This document shows positions 53,937 to 63,635 of a stretch of DNA of 64,000 nt, piece by piece. The notes beneath the pieces are model-generated. The model had not been told where the DNA came from and searched no databases. It saw nothing but the letters and a program-made list of their open reading frames with translations. Source of the DNA: Pedobacter sp. L105 (lineage in GTDB: Bacteria; Bacteroidota; Bacteroidia; Sphingobacteriales; Sphingobacteriaceae); the NCBI RefSeq assembly GCF_009765875.1, contig NZ_LMUP01000014.1, forward strand, positions 62,001 to 126,000. Reading direction: 5' to 3'. Both the position numbers and the translations under genes were made by a program. Each line of letters starts with the position of its first letter. The stretch's first letter is position 1.

Positions 53937-54298
53937 TTGATCAGTTCATCAATTTTAAGGAGTAATATATCCATGTCAAAAGGTTTTGCGAGGAAATCAT
54001 TAGCTCCGCTGGCCAAAGCCGATTCACGTATATCCCGGCTGGCAGAAATCATCAATACAGGTATATCCCTGGTTTCGGGGTCTGCTTTGATCTTTCTGCA
54101 AACATCTCTTCCATCAGTTCCGGACATCCATATGTCCAGTAATATCAAGTCGGGTTTTACACGTATTTCAGCTTGAACAGCAGCACCATTCAGGGTAGAA
54201 CTTACTTCATAACCCACCATTTCCAGCATCATCGAAGTCGCATCAACAATGGCTTCATCATCGTCGGCAATGAATATTTTCTTATTTTTTGTCTCCAT
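53933..54298 (-). CDS. Single-domain response regulator 2
   Basis: 121 residues from the ATG at 54298; an earlier ATG at 54319 adds seven. Receiver hallmarks: IFIADDDEAIVD, LILLDIWMSGTDG (Asp about 51), LMISASRD and FLAKPFDMD. It lies directly downstream of the multi-PAS kinase gene on the same strand (38-bp gap) and is the likely phosphate acceptor of that kinase. Tail-to-tail with regulator 1, overlapping by four bases. Confidence 0.92.
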   Translation of the reverse strand: METKNKKIFIADDDEAIVDATSMMLEMVGYEVSSTLNGAAVQAEIRVKPDLILLDIWMSGTDGRDVCRKIKADPETRDIPVLMISASRDIRESALASGANDFLAKPFDMDILLLKIDELIN

Positions 54299-54335
54299 TA
54301 TATGGGAGGCCTGGTACAAATATCAAGCCTTATTT

Positions 54336-56957
54336 CTATGAGATATGTTTTTTTACAGGCACCGCAAAGCAAAAGATCGATCCTTTCCCTTTTACTGAGC
54401 TTACCCAGATCCTGCCACCCAGGTGTTTAACAATCTCTGAAGAGATGTAAAGTCCCAGTCCAAGCCCTGGGAAGGTGTGTTCCCTTGTTCCGCTTACCCT
54501 GTAAAATTGTTCAAAAACCTTGTCCTGCACATTTCTGCTAATGCCAATTCCAAAGTCCTGTACACAAAACTGTACTTCATTTCCATGGTCTTCTGTATAC
54601 ACCATAATACTGCTGGCATCCGGGGAATATTTAACGGCATTAGTGAGCAGGTTGGTTACTACCTGGTAAATCCGTTCTTTATCTCCGGATATTGCTCCTT
54701 TAAAGTTAAAGTGCGTAGTAAACTCGTGTTTGCCGGAAATGTGTTTGAGTTCATCAATCACGTCTTCTACCATTGCTGTAAAATCGAATAACTCATCATT
54801 AAACTTTAAACGGCCGGTATTGATCTTGGTTACATCCAGCAGATCTTCGATCAGGTTGTTGAGCCTGTTTACCTGGGTGCCCATTTTTGAAAGCAGCAGA
54901 GCATTTTTATCGTCGCCAGCTTTCATGAACATCTTTTCCATCACCTGAACATAAGCCTTGATACTGGTTACTGGTGTTTTAAGTTCGTGACTGGCTACGC
55001 CAAGGAAATTATCTTTTTGCCGTTCCAGTTCCTTTTGGTCATTGATATCAGTATTGGTACCATACCATTTAATGATACGTCCTTTTTCATCGGTTAAGGC
55101 GAGTGCCTGTACCAGCCACCAGCGGTAGTTGCCCTGCTTATCTTTTAGCCGGAACTCTATTTTATAGGGATTACCGGTAGTTAAACTTTCCTTCCATGCT
55201 TTCCAGGCGCGCTGCTCATCATCGGGGTGCAGGGTATCTGCCCAGCCGTTACCCAGTGCCTGTCCAATACCAATTGGTGCTTTTTCGTACCAGCGCTGGT
55301 TGATATAGTCCAGTTTTCCGGAGGGGGTGCTTGACCATACCACTGCTGGTACTGAATTGGCCAGAAATTCCAATTCTTTTATAGCAATGTGCAATTGTAC
55401 GTTTTTGTAATCCATCGCCTTCCTTGCATTGATCTCGGGACGTAGGTCGCGCGCAATACCTGCAATAGCGATCGGTTCGTTAGTGATATCCTGCCGGATG
55501 ATAAACAGCTGTTTGTGGATGGGAATAATTGCGCCACTTTGCTGGTGTAGCAGTTCCAGTGTACCCGACCATTTGCCACTTCTCAACAGTTCTGGTATGA
55601 TCACTTCTTTCATCGCTGTGGCAGAAGCTTTTGAGTGGTAAGCAAACATATTGGATGATGATACCTCGTTTTTATCGATACCGATCAGGTTAATTCCAGC
55701 GTCATTAATATAGATAGTATTTCCATTGATATCGCAGTAATTGCAGAAATCCTCACTGATATCTACAATGGTAGCGAGCCGCTGTAATTCTGCCTTAGCT
55801 TTAATTTCGCCACGCAGGTCACGTGCGCTGGCACCACGGCCAATTATTTCTCCTGTTTCCAGGTCTTTGATCAGTATATAACTTACATGGCAGGGAATAA
55901 CTTCCTTCGTAATGCGGTTCATCAGGCGTATAGTCCCTTGCCAGCCTTTTTCTGTATCAATTTCATTGATTACGTACTGTTGAACCCGCTTTAGTTCTGA
56001 AGTAGTATAAAAGTCGTGCGCACTCAAGGTGGTAACGTCTGTATCGGCATTTACCCCGAGCATTTGGCGGCCGGCCCTGTTCATATAGATCAGGTTTCCT
56101 TTCATGTCGGCAACAGACATGTGGTCTGTATTTTGATTGATTAAGGATAACAGCTGCTGTTCACGCTGACGGGATTTTACTTCTTCCGTAATATCCTGTG
56201 CTGTACCAGCAAAGCGGTAAGCTATTCCATTTTCATTAAAGTAAGCTTTGCCTTTACAATGTACCCAGCGTAAATGCTGACCCACTTTACTAACTGTACG
56301 GTACCTGATATCATATTGGCCTCCGTTTTTTAGCTCTATGGCTGCCATTACAGCATGATTAACCGATGCTACATCTTGTGGATGTATGCAGCTTAACACA
56401 TCCTGATAAGCTATCATTCCATCTCCGGGAAAACCAAATAGTTCACGGCACCTGGCATTCCATATTACTTTATTGTGTATCGGATCCAGATCCCAGGTTC
56501 CGATTCCTGCAGCTGAAAGTGCAAAGGTTAACTGCTCCTGGGTTTTCGTAATCTCCAGGCGGGCTAATACCAGTTCTGTAACATCAATTGCGGTATGGAT
56601 AATCGCATAGATCTGGTCATCGGTGTTTTTTAGGGGCTTATAGGTATAGTTAAAATAAAATGGCTGGAGTTTTCCGTCAACCAGCAAATCAGCTTTGTCT
56701 TCTTTGGCGTGATAAGTAATGCCGTTGGTATACACCTCTTTAAGCAGGCCAATAAAGGGCTGCCCTTTAAGTTCCGGAACAGCATCTATCAGTGGCTTAC
56801 CTATAATATCCGCGTCTTTCCCCCAGATGGCGAGCATCCCTGGATTGGCCATGGCGATGATGAGATCCTTCCCGGTATACAAGGCTGTTGGTGTTGGCGA
56901 TGCCTCAGCAAATGAAATAAATAAATCCTCCTCTGAATATAAGCCTGCCATAATCAT
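54336..56957 (-). CDS. Multi-PAS hybrid-type sensor histidine kinase
   Basis: 873 residues without membrane segments: about five PAS/PAC units in tandem (roughly 10-130, 145-265, 275-390, 395-510 and 525-645). HisKA follows (NFLGVASHELKTPVTSIKAYVQVM, His about 659), then HATPase with N box NLLTNAVKYS, DFGIGIS and GLGLGLYISSEIVKHLGG. Each PAS may bind a small molecule or cofactor, so the kinase can integrate several signals in the cytoplasm. No receiver domain is fused, but a single-domain regulator is next to it. Confidence 0.92.
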   Translation of the reverse strand: MIMAGLYSEEDLFISFAEASPTPTALYTGKDLIIAMANPGMLAIWGKDADIIGKPLIDAVPELKGQPFIGLLKEVYTNGITYHAKEDKADLLVDGKLQPFYFNYTYKPLKNTDDQIYAIIHTAIDVTELVLARLEITKTQEQLTFALSAAGIGTWDLDPIHNKVIWNARCRELFGFPGDGMIAYQDVLSCIHPQDVASVNHAVMAAIELKNGGQYDIRYRTVSKVGQHLRWVHCKGKAYFNENGIAYRFAGTAQDITEEVKSRQREQQLLSLINQNTDHMSVADMKGNLIYMNRAGRQMLGVNADTDVTTLSAHDFYTTSELKRVQQYVINEIDTEKGWQGTIRLMNRITKEVIPCHVSYILIKDLETGEIIGRGASARDLRGEIKAKAELQRLATIVDISEDFCNYCDINGNTIYINDAGINLIGIDKNEVSSSNMFAYHSKASATAMKEVIIPELLRSGKWSGTLELLHQQSGAIIPIHKQLFIIRQDITNEPIAIAGIARDLRPEINARKAMDYKNVQLHIAIKELEFLANSVPAVVWSSTPSGKLDYINQRWYEKAPIGIGQALGNGWADTLHPDDEQRAWKAWKESLTTGNPYKIEFRLKDKQGNYRWWLVQALALTDEKGRIIKWYGTNTDINDQKELERQKDNFLGVASHELKTPVTSIKAYVQVMEKMFMKAGDDKNALLLSKMGTQVNRLNNLIEDLLDVTKINTGRLKFNDELFDFTAMVEDVIDELKHISGKHEFTTHFNFKGAISGDKERIYQVVTNLLTNAVKYSPDASSIMVYTEDHGNEVQFCVQDFGIGISRNVQDKVFEQFYRVSGTREHTFPGLGLGLYISSEIVKHLGGRIWVSSVKGKGSIFCFAVPVKKHIS

Positions 56958-57048
56958 TGTAATTGTGGCTAATATATAATTTTGCCGCCAAAATCTAAAT
57001 TAGCACAACATAATAAATAGGGTAATGTTTTTTTAGACTTCTATTTCA

Positions 57049-57139
57049 CTCTTCCACCCGGGAAGAACTAATCATGCTGGGTAAAGCTGCTACGGAACTG
57101 GATCTAAAGATCCGCGCTATTGTGGCCCTGACAGAGTAA
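57049..57139 (+). pseudogene. Short coding-like fragment
   Basis: A G+C-richer stretch reads TREELIMLGKAATELDLKIR, then AIVALTE and TAA at 57137-57139, helical and coding-like, with no start or upstream continuation. It may be the tail of a lost gene. No family can be named. Confidence 0.25.
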
Positions 57140-57217
57140 AAAGTAGCTCCATTTTTTAAGATTGCTTTTAATTCAATAGAATACTGACCAATCAAATCTT
57201 TTATAATTTAATAACCG

Positions 57218-57225
57218 TATTTTTG
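57218..57225 (+). promoter_or_regulatory. Predicted -7 box
   Basis: TATTTTTG fits TAnnTTTG and lies 17 bp before the ATG at 57243, with an untranslated leader of about 10 nt expected. Confidence 0.4.
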
Positions 57226-57242
57226 GTGCAAATTCTATCACC

Positions 57243-57467
57243 ATGTTAAAAGCAAGTACCTATCAGAAAATTCCAAAACAAGTGCTGTTCAAACTGGCAT
57301 TGAGTATTGTCCTGTGGATCGCCTCTGCTGTCATTTTATTACATGGAAAAAATTGGGAGACGATAAAAGGAACAAGTTTTATCATTTTGATGACGGGAAT
57401 TATGGTTTTTACCAATGTTTATAATGCGATTAAGAAATATGCTAAAGACGATTCAGCAATCAAATAG
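57243..57467 (+). CDS. Small two-helix membrane protein
   Basis: 74 residues with two hydrophobic segments (VLFKLALSIVLWIASAVILL and FIILMTGIMVFTNVYNAI) joined by HGKNWETIKGTS, and a charged C-terminus. It has its own promoter box. No family is recognised; it stands before the M1 peptidase gene with 67 bp between. Confidence 0.6.
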   Translation: MLKASTYQKIPKQVLFKLALSIVLWIASAVILLHGKNWETIKGTSFIILMTGIMVFTNVYNAIKKYAKDDSAIK

Positions 57468-57534
57468 GCGAATTGTTAAATAAGCATTTGAATTAGAACT
57501 GCCATTCTGTATTTTTAGCATTCTAATTCAACGT

Positions 57535-59508
57535 ATGAAAAAACAATTCCTATTATTAGCCGTCAGCAGTATTTTATTTATCACCCCGGGTAAGTCACAA
57601 AACAAATCTGTTAGTGTATATAATCCGGCAGAAGCATTCTCCCCTGTATTTTATACCCATGAAGGAAGTGAATACCGTACGGCAGACGGAAAGCCAGGCC
57701 CTAAATATTGGCAAAACCATGCCGATTATCAGATTAATGCGGCATTGGATACAGCTGCGAAAACATTAACAGCAACAGAAAACCTTACTTATACTAATAA
57801 TAGCCCTAACCAGCTTACTGAGTTGTGGTTGCACCTCGATGAGCAGATCTATCGCAAAGATGCGAGGTCGCAATTTATAGCAGGGAATTACACTGCCGAT
57901 CAGCATACGGCCGGTAACCAGTTCAAATCAGTGCAGATTGTGATCAATGGGAAAAAACAAACGGCAGACTATGTAATCAATGATACCCGTATGCAGATCC
58001 GTTTACCGGAAGCATTAGCTGCCAACGGGGCTAAAATGAACATCATTATTGAGTACAGTTATACCATTCCCGGCGCTTTCGGAAACCGTACCGATTACAC
58101 CAAAACAAAAAACGGCGATATCTATGAAATTGCACAATGGTATCCCCGGATGTGCGTATATGACAATGCTGTAGGATGGGATACACTTCCCTTTTTGGGA
58201 GCAGGCGAGTTTTATCTGGAATATGGCGATTTTGACTACAAGATCACTGTGCCCTGGGATATGATCGTTGCCGGTTCCGGAGAACTGCAGAATCCTAAAG
58301 AAGTGTTAACTGCTGCGCAGAACGAAAGGCTGAATAAAGCACGTAACAGCGACCAGACGGTAATGATCAGAACGGCGCAAGAAGTGAATAAAGCTTCATC
58401 GCGCCCGGTTCAAAAAGGAACGCTTACCTGGCATTTTATCATGAAAAACACAAGGGACGTAGCTATTGGTGCATCCAGGTCTTATATATGGGATGCGGCA
58501 AGGGTTAATCTTCCTGAAGGAAAAAAATCTCTGGCTATGTCTGTTTATCCGGTGGAAAGTGCTGGAAATGATGCATGGGGACGTGCCACTGAATATCTGA
58601 AAGGCTCTATAGAACATTTTTCTGCCAAATGGTTCCCTTATCCATATCCTGTAGCGATCAACGAAGCCGGAACTGCCGGAGGGATGGAGTATCCGGGAAT
58701 TGTATTTGACGGAATCGATGATAAAGGAAAAACGTTGTTCTGGGTTACCGCGCATGAAATCGGACATAACTGGTTCCCAATGATTGTAGGATCAAATGAG
58801 CGCAGGTTTGCCTGGATGGATGAAGGGTTCAATACTTTTATTGATGTGTATGCTTCGGATGAATTTAATAAAGGAGAGTACGCACCAAAGCGGGATAGCG
58901 AATACGCAGAGAACGGCGGTAACCCGGCAGATGAAATTATTCCCTTTATTACAGATCCCGAAGCACCGGTGATTATGACTGCGGCAGATGCTATAGCCGA
59001 GAAATACAGACATCCCTATGCTTATTTTAAACCTGCTTTCGGATTAACCCTGTTAAGGGAACAGATCCTTGGTCCTGAAAGGTTTGATTATGCCTTCCGT
59101 CAGTATGTAGCCAACTGGGCTTATAAACACCCAACACCTTATGATTTCTTCCATGCGATGGAAAATGGGGCAGGGGAAGATCTTTCCTGGTTCTGGAAAG
59201 GCTGGTATTACAATAACTGGAAACTGGACCAGGCTATTGAAAATGTAAGTTATTCGGGTAGCGGCGCAAACGGAAAAGTTGAAATTGAGATCGCCAATCT
59301 TCAAAAGATGGTCATGCCGGTAAAGGTTGAGCTTACTTTTACCGATGGTACCAAATATGACCAGGTATTGCCTGTAGAAACATGGATGGTTAATAAAACT
59401 TATACCCTTAAAATTGCATCGGTAAAAAAGGTGAAATCAGTAGTTTTGGACCCGGAACACAAACTGCCTGATGTGAACAGAAAGAATAACGTATTTACAA
59501 TGAAATAA
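57535..59508 (+). CDS. M1-family metallopeptidase
   Basis: 657 residues with a signal peptide (LLLAVSSILFITPGKSQ). The N-terminal saddle domain (DYQINAALDTAAKTLTATEN) precedes the catalytic thermolysin-like domain. The substrate-anchor motif is GGMEYPG (in place of GAMEN) and the zinc site HEIGHNWFPMIV plus a Glu in WMDEGF. This is a gluzincin aminopeptidase acting on peptides in the periplasm or outside. A TTTG-N19-TATTTTTA pair near 57480-57515 resembles its promoter. Convergent with the stressosome operon, 9 bp apart. Confidence 0.92.
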   Translation: MKKQFLLLAVSSILFITPGKSQNKSVSVYNPAEAFSPVFYTHEGSEYRTADGKPGPKYWQNHADYQINAALDTAAKTLTATENLTYTNNSPNQLTELWLHLDEQIYRKDARSQFIAGNYTADQHTAGNQFKSVQIVINGKKQTADYVINDTRMQIRLPEALAANGAKMNIIIEYSYTIPGAFGNRTDYTKTKNGDIYEIAQWYPRMCVYDNAVGWDTLPFLGAGEFYLEYGDFDYKITVPWDMIVAGSGELQNPKEVLTAAQNERLNKARNSDQTVMIRTAQEVNKASSRPVQKGTLTWHFIMKNTRDVAIGASRSYIWDAARVNLPEGKKSLAMSVYPVESAGNDAWGRATEYLKGSIEHFSAKWFPYPYPVAINEAGTAGGMEYPGIVFDGIDDKGKTLFWVTAHEIGHNWFPMIVGSNERRFAWMDEGFNTFIDVYASDEFNKGEYAPKRDSEYAENGGNPADEIIPFITDPEAPVIMTAADAIAEKYRHPYAYFKPAFGLTLLREQILGPERFDYAFRQYVANWAYKHPTPYDFFHAMENGAGEDLSWFWKGWYYNNWKLDQAIENVSYSGSGANGKVEIEIANLQKMVMPVKVELTFTDGTKYDQVLPVETWMVNKTYTLKIASVKKVKSVVLDPEHKLPDVNRKNNVFTMK

Positions 59509-59517
59509 AGGCTTCGA

Positions 59518-60714
59518 TTATGGGGCAGGGTGATCAGCTGTGATTACAAAATAGAAGGTCGAGCCCTTTCCCAGGTTACTTTCCACCCATATCTTTCCTC
59601 CATGATCATGTAAGATCTTGGAGGAAATGTATAATCCCATACCCAGGCCATTGTACATTTTAATCACATCTTCTACACGGTAGAACTTTTCAAATATCTT
59701 TTGTACCTCACTCTCAGACATTCCTATGCCATGATCCTGAACGGAGAATAATAGCGAGCCATTGGGCTGTAGTTTTGTGCTCAATTTGATCTGGCTTCCT
59801 GCAGCTGAGTACTTAGCAGCATTTCCAACAATATTCATGATCACCTGCTCCATTCTTAATTTATCAATATAAATAGGAATGCTGTTACACAAATTGATCA
59901 GTAAGTCATGTGAAGGGATGAGCTGTCTTATCAAGTCGATCATACTGTCCAGGTAGGTATTACAGTCCACCGTTTCCATATTATAATCTGCCTTACCTTT
60001 TTCAATTCTCGAAATATCCAGCAATTGCAGGATCATAGTCTGCAGTTTTAAAGTCTGTGTATCTACTTTTTTAAGGTGCGACAAGGTTTCCGGATTGGAA
60101 TTGCTTCTTAGGGCCATCTGGGCATAAGCCCTTAATATGGTTAAAGGGGTTTTTAATTCGTGGCCGGCAACAGAAAGAAATTCACTTTTCTGTTCGTTCA
60201 GATATTCTGCCTGTTTGCGTGCTAATTCGGATTGCTCATTGATCTGGAACAATTCCTGGTTTCGTTGTCTTACCTCTTCATAAGGGGTAGTGGGCTCTAC
60301 ATTTTGAAAGTAATTTTTAATGGTCACCAGTTTCGCCCTATTGATATGTGCAGAACTTGGAATAGCCAGTTTTAGTTCAATGGTACCTATACTGTTCAAT
60401 ACGGAAAAGTTAAATATGGGCACCAGTTTTTTTGCGTATTGCAGGCCTGCATGTAAACTTGGCATTTCTGCACTTTCTCTATAGGTGATGATGGCAGCCA
60501 GGTTAAAACGTTCACCCTGGCTATGAGCTTCAATAGAGGCCACGCCTTCATGGGTTTTGTCGATAATTTCCCTGCACACCTCTGAAACCGCAGTAGCAAA
60601 AGCTGTTTGCGTAGAGAGTGACAATCCCAATAACTCTGCTGCCTTAATGGATTTTTTATAGGCCAGGGTAAGGTCCATTTCATTTTCCAGGGCAATGTGA
60701 ACCAATTTCATCAT
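59518..60714 (-). CDS. Histidine kinase with RsbT/RsbW-like N-terminal domain
   Basis: 398 residues without membrane helices. Residues 1-125 look like an anti-sigma-type domain (LTLAYKKSIKAAELLGLSLSTQTAFATAVSEVCREI). A coiled-coil linker follows, then HisKA (FLSVAGHELKTPLTILRAYAQM, His about 187) and HATPase (IMNIVGNAAKYSAAGS, QDHGIGMS, GLGMGLYISSKIL). It is the last gene of the stressosome operon; its ATG overlaps the SpoIIE-like stop by 4 bp. So it is a plausible output kinase of the stressosome. No receiver gene is adjacent. Confidence 0.9.
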   Translation of the reverse strand: MMKLVHIALENEMDLTLAYKKSIKAAELLGLSLSTQTAFATAVSEVCREIIDKTHEGVASIEAHSQGERFNLAAIITYRESAEMPSLHAGLQYAKKLVPIFNFSVLNSIGTIELKLAIPSSAHINRAKLVTIKNYFQNVEPTTPYEEVRQRNQELFQINEQSELARKQAEYLNEQKSEFLSVAGHELKTPLTILRAYAQMALRSNSNPETLSHLKKVDTQTLKLQTMILQLLDISRIEKGKADYNMETVDCNTYLDSMIDLIRQLIPSHDLLINLCNSIPIYIDKLRMEQVIMNIVGNAAKYSAAGSQIKLSTKLQPNGSLLFSVQDHGIGMSESEVQKIFEKFYRVEDVIKMYNGLGMGLYISSKILHDHGGKIWVESNLGKGSTFYFVITADHPAP

Positions 60715-61733
60715 CTTAAACTAATTTTAGCCATAACGACAGACATATCGTCTGTTTGCCGGGCAAAGTCTTTATATATTGCTGCTGCCTGTATACTGAG
60801 GTCGCAGCGGTTAATACCCGGAAATTTGTTCCATTCCCACCGGGAGTTCATACCATCAGAACAAAGGGTAATCTGATGATAATCTTCAAGGGCTACTTCC
60901 TGATCATCAATGAAGCGGGGCATGTTATGGCCTATAATGCCATTATAAGACATTTGGTTTTTGATATCGAGGAAATTTGATAAGCGTGTAGTAATATTTC
61001 CTACTCCGGCTATCTTCCATTTTTTGGCCAAAAAATCAAAAACTACTACGGTAGCTACTATGCCCCTTGTATGTTTAATAGACAGGTGCAAATGTTTTAA
61101 AATCTCTGCAGGGGAGTGGTATGGACAAGATCTGAAGGCATTTACTGCTTCATTTACGGCATGGTTTGCTTCCGGCCCGTGGCCTAGTCCATCTGCTACC
61201 AGCAGTTTGAAATATTGATCTGTTATCTTATAAAAACTGCCGTCGCCACTTTTATCCTGTCCGGGCATGGCCACCACCAAAGGGCGAATATCCAGCAGCG
61301 CTGCTACCCCTGTACGCGGCTCGGGTTTTTTCTGATAAATTCGGCTGAGCACGATGGTTCCCCATCCTTTCAGCGAATAAATATCAAATTTATCAGACAG
61401 GCGTTTAATGCAGCCTAAACCTGTACCTAAAGTATTAGAAGTGGAAATACCGTCTTCAATCATTTTATGAGGATTGTTCATCCCCTCACCGCGATCGATA
61501 CTGATCAATTCGAGATAACCGTTTCCGGATTCTTCAGAAAATCCCGCTAAAATTTCCCCATCTGCCGCGTATTTATGTAAATTAGAAGTCAACTCGGCTA
61601 TAATAAGGTCAATTTCAGCTAATTTCTTCTCGTCGAAACCGGCTGTCTTCGCTCTTAGATGAACATCTTTTTTGATGACCTGAAAATAACTTCTGTCGCT
61701 GGCTAAAAAACGAATATGCGTAGCATCAACCAT
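60711..61733 (-). CDS. Anti-sigma-type ATPase fused to SpoIIE/PP2C phosphatase
   Basis: 340 residues. The N-terminal half (about 1-135) is an RsbW/RsbT-like GHKL domain (DLIIAELTSNLHKYA, SIDRGEGM, NTLGTGLGCIKRLSDKF). The C-terminal half is a SpoIIE/RsbX-like PP2C phosphatase (LLVADGLGHGPEANHAV, TLCSDGMNSRW, ARQTDDMSVVMAKI with metal-binding Asp). It should remove phosphate from RsbS/RsbR and reset the stressosome. Overlaps RsbT by 8 bp and the kinase by 4 bp. Confidence 0.9.
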   Translation of the reverse strand: MVDATHIRFLASDRSYFQVIKKDVHLRAKTAGFDEKKLAEIDLIIAELTSNLHKYAADGEILAGFSEESGNGYLELISIDRGEGMNNPHKMIEDGISTSNTLGTGLGCIKRLSDKFDIYSLKGWGTIVLSRIYQKKPEPRTGVAALLDIRPLVVAMPGQDKSGDGSFYKITDQYFKLLVADGLGHGPEANHAVNEAVNAFRSCPYHSPAEILKHLHLSIKHTRGIVATVVVFDFLAKKWKIAGVGNITTRLSNFLDIKNQMSYNGIIGHNMPRFIDDQEVALEDYHQITLCSDGMNSRWEWNKFPGINRCDLSIQAAAIYKDFARQTDDMSVVMAKISLR

Positions 61734-62127
61734 TAGCCCATTTTATAATCGTAACGGTAGTACCGATACCCAGCTCGCTTTTAATATCAAACTCATTAAC
61801 CAGCCGGTTGGTACCAGGCAATCCCAGTCCCAGGCTCTTCCCCGTAGAAAATCCGTCCTGCATGGCTTTTGGGATATCAGCGATACCGGGTCCTTCATCT
61901 TTAAAGGTTAACCGGATACCAGTGTAGGGGCCTTTAGAAATAACTTCTATAATCGCCTCCCCTCCGTTTCCATAACGCAGCATATTTCTTACCAGTTCAC
62001 TGGCTGCCGTAATTAACTTGGTCTGGTTAACCAGGCCCATTTTGATTTTTACGGCATATTCCTTTACCCGGTTCCTGAAGGGAACCACGTCTTGTTCTTT
62101 TAACACCATTATGGTGTCTCTAGTCAT
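61726..62127 (-). CDS. rsbT: RsbT-like serine/threonine kinase
   Basis: 133 residues from the ATG at 62127 (the frame is open to 62160). GHKL ATPase motifs: LITAASELVRNMLRYGNGG (N box), KDEGPGIADI (G1) and GKSLGLGLPGTNRLV (G2). In stressosomes RsbT phosphorylates RsbR and RsbS, then leaves to activate its target. The start overlaps the RsbS stop by 8 bp, implying translational coupling. Confidence 0.9.
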   Translation of the reverse strand: MTRDTIMVLKEQDVVPFRNRVKEYAVKIKMGLVNQTKLITAASELVRNMLRYGNGGEAIIEVISKGPYTGIRLTFKDEGPGIADIPKAMQDGFSTGKSLGLGLPGTNRLVNEFDIKSELGIGTTVTIIKWANG

Positions 62128-62518
62128 AAGAACTATAGCCATCTTCTTGATCTGTACCATTAAAGTCCATCATGGACCTTAATAAATGCATGCCTTTTTC
62201 AACATTCAATGCTGTTGATACCCCATTTAAAGGAAGCCCAAGTTCTACCAGTGTGATGGCTACTGCAGGCTGCATACCTACTACTACAGTTTGGGCATCA
62301 AGCAGTTTAGACATGCTGGCAATATTCCCAAGGATCCTGCCCATAAAGGAATCAACAATGCTTACTGCCGAAATATCAATCAGTACGCCTTTAACGGAAG
62401 TTTGTTCTACCATTTTTACCAAATCCTCTTCAAGGTCCAGCGCCAGGCGGTCATACAGGTCTATTTGTATGGTCACCAGCAGGAATGCCCCCATTTTTAA
62501 GATAGGAATTCTTTCCAT
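62120..62518 (-). CDS. rsbS: RsbS-like STAS-domain stressosome scaffold
   Basis: 132 residues, one STAS domain. The phosphorylation site Ser is in IDISAVSIVDSFMGRI (aligned to Ser59 of Bacillus RsbS). The end is acidic (FNGTDQEDGYSSYD). It builds the stressosome core with RsbR and binds RsbT when unphosphorylated. Nine bp after the RsbR stop. Confidence 0.92.
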   Translation of the reverse strand: MERIPILKMGAFLLVTIQIDLYDRLALDLEEDLVKMVEQTSVKGVLIDISAVSIVDSFMGRILGNIASMSKLLDAQTVVVGMQPAVAITLVELGLPLNGVSTALNVEKGMHLLRSMMDFNGTDQEDGYSSYD

Positions 62519-62526
62519 CGGTTCTA

Positions 62527-63396
62527 TTATTTATTGATACCTGTTGGTTCTGAAGCTGTTTTTCTAACTTCCAGGCGTAATGATTTAAATGCATATTGTA
62601 AAGCACTGGCTAAAGTAGCTTTAGTGATCACCTGCGACAGGTCTATTCCAAGATGTACAATTGTCTGGGCAATTTCAGGTCTGATTCCGCTGATGATACA
62701 ATCTGCACCCATTAAACGGGTTGCACTTACTGCTTTCAGTAAATTTTGTGCCACCAGTGAATCTACGGTAGGTACACCGGAAATATCAAGGATAGCAATA
62801 CCGCTGCCTGTTTTTACAATTTCCTGCAAAAGATTTTCCATTACTACCTGCGTACGTGCGCTATCTAATGTGCCTATGATTGGAAGCGCCAGGATACCGT
62901 CCCATACTTTAATCACAGGCGTAGAAATGTCTGTGATTTCATCTGTTTGACGCATGATCAGTTCTTCACGTCCTTTGATAAAAGTTTCAAAAGTAAGGAT
63001 GGTGAAGTTATCCAGCAGCCGGCTTAATTTAAGTGTTTCCTCAAATAGTTCTTTCACATTGGAAGATTCCTGTTTTAATATTTCCAGCAGTGCTTCTTTC
63101 AGGCTTAAAATAAATGAGCCGGTTTCCCTCGGACTAAAGCCCAACCTTGCTCTTGATATGGAAATACCGCCCAATAATTCAGTTACTTGATCAAAATCCG
63201 GGGATTGGCTATCGTTGATGTTGTTCTCGTTGAGGTTGTTCACCAACGCGTTCACCAGTTCTTCAGATTGTTTTCTTAACTCCTGATGGCTAATCAGTTC
63301 CTCTGTCAGGACTGAATCTGCCAGCTGATTTTTCATCCATAATTCAAGGATTTCACCTTTATTATTTTTCAGGGTTTTGATAATGTTTATAAACAT
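62527..63396 (-). CDS. rsbR: RsbR-like stressosome sensor (RsbRD N-terminal + STAS)
   Basis: 289 residues: an N-terminal all-helical sensor domain of the RsbRD type (KGEILELWMKNQL, about 1-150), then a STAS domain (about 160-275, LALPIIGTLDSARTQVVMENLL, ILDISGVPTVDSLVAQNLL, GADCIISGIRPEIAQTIVHLGIDLSQV). The two Thr phosphosites of Bacillus RsbR are Ser here (LDS, VDS), so phosphorylation can still occur. The sensor part has no globin, light or other known cofactor motif, so the stimulus is unknown. First gene of the operon. Confidence 0.92.
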   Translation of the reverse strand: MFINIIKTLKNNKGEILELWMKNQLADSVLTEELISHQELRKQSEELVNALVNNLNENNINDSQSPDFDQVTELLGGISISRARLGFSPRETGSFILSLKEALLEILKQESSNVKELFEETLKLSRLLDNFTILTFETFIKGREELIMRQTDEITDISTPVIKVWDGILALPIIGTLDSARTQVVMENLLQEIVKTGSGIAILDISGVPTVDSLVAQNLLKAVSATRLMGADCIISGIRPEIAQTIVHLGIDLSQVITKATLASALQYAFKSLRLEVRKTASEPTGINK

Positions 63397-63635
63397 TTTT
63401 GGAGTTTTATTTTTACTGTAATGATAGTTAAAATATCAGTCGAAACATTCATATCATAGGGATTTATTTTATGATAAATAAAATCTTATACCTATAAATA
63501 TTTAAGCGATTTAGATGTAGTTAACAGGATTAAAAATAAGTTATAATAAATAGTATAATAGTTCAATTGGAAAGGTTAATGTTTATATACAAAAATGTCA
63601 GGATAAAGACATCTAAAATTATTTATTCTTCTCGT

